Source of the DNA: Bacillota bacterium
Lineage (GTDB): Bacteria > Bacillota > Clostridia > Acetivibrionales > DSM-1351
Direction of reading: 5' to 3'
DNA: 20,231 nucleotides
Assembly: GCA_023431385.1 (NCBI GenBank)
Contig: JAEYWA010000198.1
Span: forward strand, 1-20,231
Position numbers and translations under genes: made by a program. Of this stretch, positions 7,477 to 13,572 are shown in pieces (the stretch's first letter is position 1; the number at the start of each line of letters is the position of its first letter). The notes beneath the pieces were generated by a model. It was not told the origin of the DNA. It did no database searches and saw nothing but the letters and a program-made list of their open reading frames with translations.

Positions 7477-7501
7477 ATCTACGCACATAATGCGTGCACA
7501 T
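7477..7501 (-). other. Small hairpin just upstream of the hisC ribosome binding site
   Basis: ACGCA (7481-7485) and TGCGT (7491-7495) pair around a 5-base loop, with ATCT before and GCACAT after on the plus strand. The arm ATCTACGC and the trailing ACAT are shared with the hairpin in front of hisF, and both end 10-11 bases before the start codon. Function is unknown. Confidence 0.45.
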
Positions 7502-7574
7502 TTCAGACTACTTACTACTACCTATTGTCTTCTAAGTTCTGTATCATGTCTTCTGTCTCATGACCCCTAACTCC

Positions 7575-8879
7575 TTAAGTCCCAAATCTCACCTTGATAG
7601 CATTTGCATGGGCATCAAGCAGCTCCGCCTCGGCAAATCTGATTATGTCCCCGCTGGTTTTTTCAAGGGCTGACCTGTTGTAATAAATAAGGCTGGATTT
7701 TTTTACAAACTGATCCACGTTAACCGGTGAAGAAAATCTTGCAGTGCCGCTGGTAGGTAAAACATGACTTGGCCCTGCCATATAATCTCCAAGGGGCTCA
7801 GGTGAATAGTTGCCCACAAATATTGCTCCGGCGTTTTTTATCCGCCCCAGCAGGCTCATAGGCTCTTCCACACATATTTCGAGATGCTCCGGAGCTATTT
7901 TATTTGATAATTCTATAGCGTTGTCAATACTATCAACCAGTATGGCATATCCAAAATCCTTAAGTGATTTTTCAGTTATTGAGCCCCTACTTAAGGATGC
8001 AAACTGCTTTTCCAATTGTACTACTACCTGTTCTATAAGCTTCGGTTCATTTGTAATAAGTACAGATGAAGCCAACTTGTCGTGTTCAGCCTGTGAAAGT
8101 AAATCAGCCGCCACATACTCCGGCTTTGCCGTTGAATCTGCTATGACAAGAATCTCACTGGGACCGGCAAACATATCTATATCACAATCCCCGAATATAA
8201 GGCGCTTAGCTGTTGAGACATATACATTTCCTGGCCCGCATATTTTATCCACTGCCGGAACTGATTCTGTACCATATGCCATTGCAGCAATAGCCTGAGC
8301 TCCACCCACTCTAAAAACCATATCTATTCCGGCTTCCCTTGCTGCAACGAGCATGGCGGGATTTATACTGCCATCTTTTGAAGGCGGTGTACACATAATC
8401 ATGGTTTTTACACCGGCAACTTTAGCCGGGACAGCTGTCATAAGCACTGATGATATTAATGGAGCTGTCCCACCCGGAACGTACAAACCCACCTTATCCA
8501 GGGGTCTTACAAGCTGTCCCAGAACCGTGCCGTTCTCAGAGGGATTGATCCAACTATTTTGAAGCTGTTTTTCATGAAAGCACTGAATATTCTGCTTTGC
8601 TCTTTTAACAGTCTCCAACAGTTCTGGATCAATTTTTTTATAAGCCTCAGATATTTCTTCAGCAGATACGGTAATTTCCTCTATCTCAGCCTGATCAAAT
8701 TTCCTGCTGTATTCTCTGAGAGCATCGTCTCCATTAAAGCTAACATTTTCAAGAATATCAGCAACAATTTTTATAATACTTGACCCATTCTGCGTTTTAG
8801 TTCTCTGAGTAAGCTTTTTATATAACTCATTGGCTTTTAGGCCATTCTCATCCCTGGTCAGATCTAAAATGTTTATCAT
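7575..8879 (-). CDS. hisD: Histidinol dehydrogenase
   Basis: HisD oxidises L-histidinol to L-histidine in two NAD-dependent steps and is a Zn enzyme. Seen motifs include the nucleotide-binding region GLYVPGGTAPLISS, ICGPGNVYVSTAKR, the Zn ligands in LLSQAEHDK, the catalytic Glu-His pair in IAPEHLEI, and the C-terminal signature GDYMAGPSHVLPTSGTAR. The product is 434 residues, the usual length. The ATG at 8879 has GGAGG five bases before it; an in-frame TTG at 8894 lies upstream of that site and is not credible. hisG ends 66 bases upstream. The gap to hisC (7467-7574) holds imperfect AGACA/AGAAGACA runs and the hairpin described separately. Confidence 0.97.
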   Translation of the reverse strand: MINILDLTRDENGLKANELYKKLTQRTKTQNGSSIIKIVADILENVSFNGDDALREYSRKFDQAEIEEITVSAEEISEAYKKIDPELLETVKRAKQNIQCFHEKQLQNSWINPSENGTVLGQLVRPLDKVGLYVPGGTAPLISSVLMTAVPAKVAGVKTMIMCTPPSKDGSINPAMLVAAREAGIDMVFRVGGAQAIAAMAYGTESVPAVDKICGPGNVYVSTAKRLIFGDCDIDMFAGPSEILVIADSTAKPEYVAADLLSQAEHDKLASSVLITNEPKLIEQVVVQLEKQFASLSRGSITEKSLKDFGYAILVDSIDNAIELSNKIAPEHLEICVEEPMSLLGRIKNAGAIFVGNYSPEPLGDYMAGPSHVLPTSGTARFSSPVNVDQFVKKSSLIYYNRSALEKTSGDIIRFAEAELLDAHANAIKVRFGT

Positions 8880-8945
8880 CTTTACCTCCGTCAACGTATT
8901 CAGCGAAATTTTGTAATATATAAACTACAAAAACCACATTTTAAC

Positions 8946-9590
8946 TTAGCCTTTTAATAGCAGCTGCTCACGTACTCCGTCAATTATCCTCTGAATTCTC
9001 TCATTCTCCATCTTCATGCTTACTCTGTTCACAACCATTCTTGCACTGATATCTGAAATATTATCCAGTACTACAAGCCCATTCTCCTTTAAGGTTCTAC
9101 CGCTTTCCACAAGGTCAACTATTACTTCTGACAAGCCCACAAGGGGAGCAAGTTCAACTGACCCGTTCAGCTTAATTATTTCAACGCTCTCTCGTCTGGT
9201 CTTTTCAAAATAATTCCTTGCAATGTTAGGATACTTAGTCCCGACTCTTTTTATTGTTAGTTCATCTATTCTACCTTGAAGCTCAGCCGGTCCGGCCAAT
9301 GCCATTTTGCAGGCGGCAAAGCCCAGATCCAGAACCTCATAAAGATTCCTGCCCTCTTCAAGAATGGTGTCCTTACCGACAATACCTATATCAGCAGCGC
9401 CGTATTCTACATATGTTGGAACATCTGCAGGCTTTGCAAGAAAGAACTTAATCTTATTTTTTTCATCTGACAATATAAGCTTTCTTGTGGACGACTTTAA
9501 TTCGGAACAATCAATTCCGATAGCTTCAAACAGCTCAACTGACATTTCTGTAAGTCTTCCTTTAGAAAGTGCAATAGTTAAATACCTCAT
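8946..9590 (-). CDS. hisG: ATP phosphoribosyltransferase, short (HisZ-dependent) form
   Basis: HisG catalyses the first committed step, joining ATP to PRPP. The 214-residue length marks the short form, which lacks the C-terminal histidine-sensing domain and works with HisZ. Type II periplasmic-binding-fold motifs are present: IALSKGRL at the N terminus, GAADIGIVGKD, and the PRPP-loop region DLVESGRTLKENGL. The start ATG at 9590 is preceded by GGAGGG with a four-base gap. hisZ lies 40 bases upstream, as expected for a two-subunit enzyme. Feedback control by histidine should act through HisZ, as known for this family. Confidence 0.97.
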   Translation of the reverse strand: MRYLTIALSKGRLTEMSVELFEAIGIDCSELKSSTRKLILSDEKNKIKFFLAKPADVPTYVEYGAADIGIVGKDTILEEGRNLYEVLDLGFAACKMALAGPAELQGRIDELTIKRVGTKYPNIARNYFEKTRRESVEIIKLNGSVELAPLVGLSEVIVDLVESGRTLKENGLVVLDNISDISARMVVNRVSMKMENERIQRIIDGVREQLLLKG

Positions 9591-9630
9591 ATTCCCTCCG
9601 TTTTAAATGAATGGTTGTGATTGCCTTTAG

Positions 9631-10890
9631 TTAATTCCCGTTTAGTATTCTGTTAACACTGGTTTCATTTATTGTACCGTTAATTAAATCATGTACCCTA
9701 ATAGCTCCGCCGTCATCAATCAGGATTACTCCGCCTATCTGCTTGGAGCGGGCGTATTCAAGCCCCTTTTCAATTCCTTCGGTTAACATCATTGTCTCAA
9801 TATTCATATCCTGTTTTCTGAGAGTCTCTGCTATCTCAATGGCAATCTTTCTGTTCGTTTTTTTATAGCAAATCAAGGAATCCACACCAGGTCTGTCCTT
9901 TGATAAAAGGGTTTTACCGAGCGCCATCATAAGCATATTTATTCCTATTGAAAAACCAATGGCCGGGCATTCCTTACCGAAGGTTGAGGTAAGACTGTCA
10001 TATCTGCCTCCTGAGAGTATGGGAAAGCCTACTCCGAAGGTAAAGCCTCTGAAGATTATTCCTGTATCATAATCAGGCCCCTTAAGCATACCAAGGTCAA
10101 TTGATATGTATTTCGTAAAACCGTAGTCTCCAAGAATATTTATTACTTCTTCAATATTTTCAAGGGCAGCAAGACTTCTCTTATTTCTGGTTATCTTTTT
10201 TAACTTTTCTATAACGTCCAGTGATCCGAATAAGCCTGGCAATTTTAGTATCAGCTCTCTTAATTCTGTGGGCATATTGTATTGATTTACTATTTCTTCT
10301 ACACCAACATAATCCTTCCTATCAATCAGCTTGGATATTCTGGATATATCTTTTTCAGACAGACCGGCTTCCTCAGCAAGCCCGTTAAAAAACTCAACCT
10401 GACCTATATCTATCTGAAAATTTTCAAGCCCGGCAGCCTTCAAAGTGTTTATGGCTACAGCAATAATCTCCGCATCACTTTCGCAGGAGGAATCTCCCAG
10501 CAGCTCGACACCAACCTGAGTAAACTCATTCTGGCGTCCTCCCCCAACCTCGTTAAACCTGAAAACATTACCTATATAAGAATATTTTATTGGAAGCTGA
10601 ACATCACGATTTTTGGTAGCTGTAATTCGGGCAACTGGAACTGTAATATCCGGCCTAAGCACCAATATACGTCCTTTTTGATCAAAGAATTTTACCATTG
10701 CCTCCTGGGGAAAGGATTCAATCTCTGTTGAAAAAACGTCATAAAATTCTATGGTTGGTGTTTCTATTTCATAGAAACCATAGGATCTAAAGGTTTTACG
10801 GATACGGCTTTCCATTTCTCTTTTGGCATAACATTCATCAAACAGGATATCCTGCACCCCATCGGGAGTATATATTTTCCACTTTGACAT
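9631..10890 (-). CDS. hisZ: ATP phosphoribosyltransferase regulatory subunit
   Basis: HisZ is a histidyl-tRNA-synthetase paralogue that lacks tRNA charging and forms a hetero-octamer with short HisG, providing activation and histidine feedback. Class II synthetase-like motifs are visible: the N-terminal TPDGVQDILFDE, FRFNEVGGGRQNEFTQVGVELLG (motif 2 region) and FPILSGGRYDSL (motif 3-like region). At 419 residues it includes a C-terminal alpha/beta part resembling the anticodon-binding domain (from about residue 330). I prefer HisZ over HisRS because short hisG follows directly. The ATG at 10890 has GAGG five bases upstream. It is the first gene of the operon. Confidence 0.94.
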   Translation of the reverse strand: MSKWKIYTPDGVQDILFDECYAKREMESRIRKTFRSYGFYEIETPTIEFYDVFSTEIESFPQEAMVKFFDQKGRILVLRPDITVPVARITATKNRDVQLPIKYSYIGNVFRFNEVGGGRQNEFTQVGVELLGDSSCESDAEIIAVAINTLKAAGLENFQIDIGQVEFFNGLAEEAGLSEKDISRISKLIDRKDYVGVEEIVNQYNMPTELRELILKLPGLFGSLDVIEKLKKITRNKRSLAALENIEEVINILGDYGFTKYISIDLGMLKGPDYDTGIIFRGFTFGVGFPILSGGRYDSLTSTFGKECPAIGFSIGINMLMMALGKTLLSKDRPGVDSLICYKKTNRKIAIEIAETLRKQDMNIETMMLTEGIEKGLEYARSKQIGGVILIDDGGAIRVHDLINGTINETSVNRILNGN

Positions 10891-10999
10891 AATTACCTCG
10901 CTAAATAAATTAATAGTGTATAAGATTCACATTCTCACCAGTTTCTTTAATATACTAAAGTGTTAAAGTGTTAAATTGGTAAATCGATAAATTATAATT

Positions 11000-11028
11000 A
11001 TTATAGTTTATTTTATTATAACAGTCAA
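11000..11028 (-). promoter_or_regulatory. Sigma-A promoter of the histidine operon
   Basis: TTGACT (11023-11028 on the minus strand) is separated by exactly 17 bases from TATAAT (11000-11005), a near-consensus housekeeping promoter. Transcription would start near 10993 and give a leader of about 100 bases before hisZ. No operator-like inverted repeat is obvious at the promoter. Confidence 0.85.
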
Positions 11029-11054
11029 TAGGTCTTAATTAAATGGTGTTATCC

Positions 11055-11156
11055 TACTATCTCCGCATACGGGAAGCTATCTACATGGATTTTTCAGGTG
11101 TAGTCATCTAACCTTGGTTATATCGGCACCTTCACGCATAAATAAAGTATAAATTC
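11055..11156 (-). repeat. Dispersed intergenic repeat, copy C
   Basis: This 102-base segment aligns with copy A (16128-16276) and more weakly with copy B (16860-16959). The best stretch is plus-strand TAGTCATCTAACCTTGG and TATATCGGCACCTTCA (11101-11135), matching copy A at roughly 85% by eye. The right end (TATAAATTC) is shared too. It contains an ATG frame reading MREGADITKVR and a stop on the minus strand. It lies between the gerW terminator and the his promoter. Its nature is unknown. Confidence 0.6.
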
Positions 11157-11261
11157 AATGTTTTTATTTTCAAGGAATAGTTTTACTCTATCCTTGCATT
11201 ATTCCATTTACCTACATTTAAGATATTAATTAACTTCAAAAATATTTATACTTTTCCCCAC

Positions 11262-11297
11262 AATAAAAGAGCTACCGGAATAATGCCGGCAGCTCTG
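11262..11297 (-). terminator. Rho-independent terminator after gerW
   Basis: GAGCTACCGG (11269-11278) and CCGGCAGCTC (11286-11295) form a 10-pair stem with one wobble pair and a 7-base loop. On the minus strand it is followed by TTTTATTG. It ends the sigma-factor/gerW transcript. Confidence 0.92.
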
Positions 11298-11310
11298 ATT
11301 CATAGATAAA

Positions 11311-11694
11311 TTACTCTTCTATATTTTGTTCAACTTCTTTTTCTTCCTTTTTATCATTAATCTTTTCAATAATACCAGGAACCATATCCACCAGCTTATC
11401 CAGACCTCCGGATTTCTTGATGGGCAGAAGCTCGACCTTGTCGTTCTGGATAACCAGTACTGCTGTTGGAGCTATCTTGGCTCCGGTACCTCCTCCTCCG
11501 CCTAAACCCCCATTTCCCTTTTCATCAGTACCGTTGCCTCCTCCTACACCCATACCGAAGGTGATATTTATAAACGGTACTAAGGTGGTTCCACCAATTG
11601 TTATGGGCTCACCCACTACAGTTTTTGTCTTCAGAAAATTTTCCAACTTGTCAAAAATCACTTCTACGTTCTCTTTAAAGTCAAATTGCGCCAT
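11311..11694 (-). CDS. gerW: Sporulation protein GerW (YtfJ family)
   Basis: The product is a 127-residue GerW/YtfJ-family protein. In Bacillus subtilis the homologue is made during sporulation and is needed for proper germination; the biochemical role is unknown. Family features are seen: the N-terminal helix with ENVEVIFDKLENFLKT, then TVVGEPITIGGTTLVPF, a glycine-rich segment (about residues 49-73) and the strand AKIAPTAVLVIQND. The C-terminal tail is highly charged (KEEKEVEQNIEE). The ATG at 11694 has AAGGAG about nine bases before it. Its first 31 bases overlap the end of the DUF2953 gene in another frame, implying coupled translation. A strong terminator follows. Confidence 0.92.
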   Translation of the reverse strand: MAQFDFKENVEVIFDKLENFLKTKTVVGEPITIGGTTLVPFINITFGMGVGGGNGTDEKGNGGLGGGGGTGAKIAPTAVLVIQNDKVELLPIKKSGGLDKLVDMVPGIIEKINDKKEEKEVEQNIEE

Positions 11695-12365
11695 CTTTTT
11701 AATCTCCTTTTTATTTTTATTTTTTGGTTTTTAATGAAAATAGTTCTAAAAGGCTTGGTTATCAAAAACTCTATCGCAACTAGTAATAGATAGAATAATT
11801 GAATTCTTCCTGCTATGGTTAGACTGCCTTTTAGTTCTTCTTCCTCAAAACTTGTTTGAAGACGAACATTGAATTTATCTAAAATTGCATAACCAGCTCC
11901 CTGTAACGCACACAAGAGACCTGTATACATTGGATCTTCAAAGCCTACTTTTGTATAAAGCTCAAATTTCACCGGTACGCAATGATTTAGTAATTTGAAA
12001 AGACATTGTACTGCTTTTTCCAGTATTTCTGTAGTAAAATAGCTATACGGGGGTTTACTTCTGGACTTATTACCTTTGTCCTGATAATCTTTATGTTTAG
12101 GTTTCTTTTTTTTCCCGGGTTCTCCAGTTATACTCCGATGTACTCCAAATATTCCAATGGTTGAGGAAATGTGTTCAGAATGGTAATAAGTATTAAATTT
12201 AATCCCTCCAAACAACCAGGATACCTGTAATCTAAACCAGGTATCATCCAACTTTTCACCCGTAAAGTAGTATCTAAAGGGTATCAATAAAACAACCATC
12301 AGTATTAATAACAGAATCAGAAGTAAGAATAGGAATATCTGACCCAAAATATATAAAATCAGCAT
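11664..12365 (-). CDS. DUF2953-type membrane-anchored protein
   Basis: This 233-residue protein has one long hydrophobic helix at residues 3-31 (rich in L, I and V) that should anchor it in the membrane, followed by a soluble region with a very basic linker (GKKKKPKHKDYQDKGNKSR, about residues 84-102). A second hydrophobic stretch is near residues 185-205 (IQLFYLLLVAIEFLI) and the C terminus is strongly basic. The make-up and position just before gerW match DUF2953 proteins, which commonly precede ytfJ in spore formers; this is recalled knowledge. The ATG at 12365 has AGGAGG five bases upstream. The function is unknown, and its overlap with gerW suggests a shared role in sporulation. Confidence 0.8.
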   Translation of the reverse strand: MLILYILGQIFLFLLLILLLILMVVLLIPFRYYFTGEKLDDTWFRLQVSWLFGGIKFNTYYHSEHISSTIGIFGVHRSITGEPGKKKKPKHKDYQDKGNKSRSKPPYSYFTTEILEKAVQCLFKLLNHCVPVKFELYTKVGFEDPMYTGLLCALQGAGYAILDKFNVRLQTSFEEEELKGSLTIAGRIQLFYLLLVAIEFLITKPFRTIFIKNQKIKIKRRLKRWRNLTLKRT

Positions 12366-12385
12366 TAAAGCCTCCTAACAAAGTT

Positions 12386-12847
12386 TTACTTTGAAGCCAC
12401 AATCTTTTTTATTCCCTTTTTAACTCCTTTGGCAATCCCCTTAGATAGACCTTTTGAAGCTTTTTTCATTATTTCGGGAGTTTGCTTGGCCCCTGGTATA
12501 TGTTCAATAATCTTTTTTGTTTGCCTAAAGTTGTTCAACTGAATGTCAACAACTTTTCTGGCTATACCCTTTTCTTCTATACCAAGAACCATGTCAATCA
12601 AACCTTTAGACATTCTGTTCAATTCCTCAGGAAATTCAACCTCATAGTTGCTCTTGTTTCCAAGCTCCCAAAACATCAGCTTCAGCTCGGAAAGCTCTCT
12701 TCTGCAAGCCTTACACATATTTAAGTGGCCTTCTACAATGAGCTTTTCAAAGGGATCTATTGAACCTTCCAGGTAATCCTGCAGTAAAGCAGTGTCCATT
12801 TTCCCACACTTTTCTTCAATTATGTTGTCGTTAATATTCTGAGTCAT
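12386..12847 (-). CDS. Zinc-finger anti-sigma factor without a membrane segment
   Basis: The 153-residue product carries the ZAS anti-sigma signature H-x3-C-x2-C at H41, C45 and C48 (EGHLNMCKAC) in a helical N-terminal domain that should bind the neighbouring ECF sigma factor. It differs from RsiW-type partners in having no hydrophobic membrane helix. Instead residues 127-153 are rich in lysine and glycine (KKASKGLSKGIAKGVKKGIK), predicted as an amphipathic basic helix. The ATG at 12847 follows GGGAGG by six bases, and the gene begins one base after the sigma gene stop. The sigma-anti-sigma order is standard. The signal it senses cannot be told: Zn/thiol redox sensing and membrane-surface binding by the tail are both possible. 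Confidence 0.85.
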   Translation of the reverse strand: MTQNINDNIIEEKCGKMDTALLQDYLEGSIDPFEKLIVEGHLNMCKACRRELSELKLMFWELGNKSNYEVEFPEELNRMSKGLIDMVLGIEEKGIARKVVDIQLNNFRQTKKIIEHIPGAKQTPEIMKKASKGLSKGIAKGVKKGIKKIVASK

Positions 12848-12848
12848 T

Positions 12849-13418
12849 TTAAACCTCCCAAACGCCCTGTTTAATCAAATTGTCTTTAAGTGTTGCTCTT
12901 CCGTTATGTATAAGCGTTTTAACAGTTCCTGAAGGAAGCTTCATTGCTCCGGCTATTTCATCATATTTCATCCGCTTCATGTGCCGAAGCAAAATAGCCA
13001 TTCGCTGCTTATCAGGAAGCTTTTCTATAGCATCTTCCAATGCTTTTTTTGTATCTTTGCAGACAATTGAAGCTTCAGTAGTAGTATCTGAACTAATAAT
13101 ATTCTGAAGTTCATCTCCAGCTTCGGTAGTTTGATTTAAAGAAATACTTTCCTTACGGCTTCTAAGGAAATTCAGGCATCTGTTTACTGTGATTTTCTTT
13201 ATCCAAGGCAGGATCGAATACTGCTGCTTAAAGCCTCCAAAGGCTTTAAATACAGTAATGAATACTTCCTGAGTAATATCCAGAGCATCCTCCTTGTTTC
13301 CTGAATAGTGATAGGCAATTGAATAGACATACTTTCTATACCTTTCATAAACAAGTTCCAGACCTCTTCTGTTGTTTTTTTCATATTCTTTAAATATATT
13401 TAAATCTGAAACCTCCAA
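12849..13418 (-). CDS. ECF-family RNA polymerase sigma factor
   Basis: This 189-residue protein has the two ECF domains. Region 2 spans about residues 20-90 (YERYRKYVYSIAYHYSGNKE, then DITQEVFITVFKAF and PWIKKITVNRCLNFLRSRK). Region 4 spans about 127-180 (LPDKQRMAILLRHMKRMKYD, then EIAGAMKLPSGTVKTLIHNG), a helix-turn-helix that reads the -35 box. It should redirect RNA polymerase to a stress or developmental regulon under control of the next gene. I place the start at TTG (13418) because the family begins a few residues before FKEYE; AAGGTGGG lies about ten bases upstream. A GGAGG falls inside the first codons, but no ATG, GTG or TTG follows it in frame nearby. It is preceded by the pcrA terminator, so it has its own promoter, which I cannot identify. 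Confidence 0.9.
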   Translation of the reverse strand: MEVSDLNIFKEYEKNNRRGLELVYERYRKYVYSIAYHYSGNKEDALDITQEVFITVFKAFGGFKQQYSILPWIKKITVNRCLNFLRSRKESISLNQTTEAGDELQNIISSDTTTEASIVCKDTKKALEDAIEKLPDKQRMAILLRHMKRMKYDEIAGAMKLPSGTVKTLIHNGRATLKDNLIKQGVWEV

Positions 13419-13469
13419 TTACCTTATCCCACCTTTTCTTGTGCCATGCTTATATATACACACTTAAAT

Positions 13470-13510
13470 AAAAAAAGTTTTAGAAAATTTAAATTTTTTT
13501 CTAAAACTTT
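13470..13510 (-). terminator. Rho-independent terminator after pcrA
   Basis: AAGTTTTAGAAAA (13475-13487) and TTTTCTAAAACTT (13497-13509) form a perfect 13-pair stem with a 9-base loop. On the minus strand a run of seven T bases overlaps and follows the stem. It lies about 65 bases after the pcrA stop codon. Confidence 0.93.
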
Positions 13511-13572
13511 GTAGTAAACTTATTTTATCTTATTTTTGCTAATCAAGCTATTAATATTGCAGTCATCCCGTG

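Larger units (their letters stand above)
10891..11310. other. 420-base intergenic region between gerW and hisZ
   Basis: In transcription order this stretch holds the gerW terminator (about 11262-11297), an AT-rich segment with nothing recognised (11157-11261), copy C of the dispersed repeat (11055-11156), the his promoter (11000-11028), and a leader of about 100 bases. The leader contains a 2.5-copy TTTAACAC direct repeat (about 10955-10975) and no terminator-antiterminator pair, no His-codon-rich peptide and no T-box AGGGTGG motif. I see no gene in it on either strand. Confidence 0.8.

Noticed and set aside
7810..8298. Plus-strand open frame of 162 codons
   Set aside because: It is fully inside hisD on the opposite strand and shows no protein family features.
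9631..10890. Functional histidyl-tRNA synthetase (hisS)
   Set aside because: The gene heads a his operon and is followed by short-form hisG, the classic HisZ context.
11055..11156. Riboswitch or T-box in front of hisZ
   Set aside because: No known riboswitch core or T-box sequence was recognised, and the segment lies upstream of the strong his promoter, so it would not be in that leader.
13416..13466. Autoregulatory ECF promoter before the sigma gene
   Set aside because: No AAC and CGT-type -35/-10 pair could be recognised downstream of the pcrA terminator.
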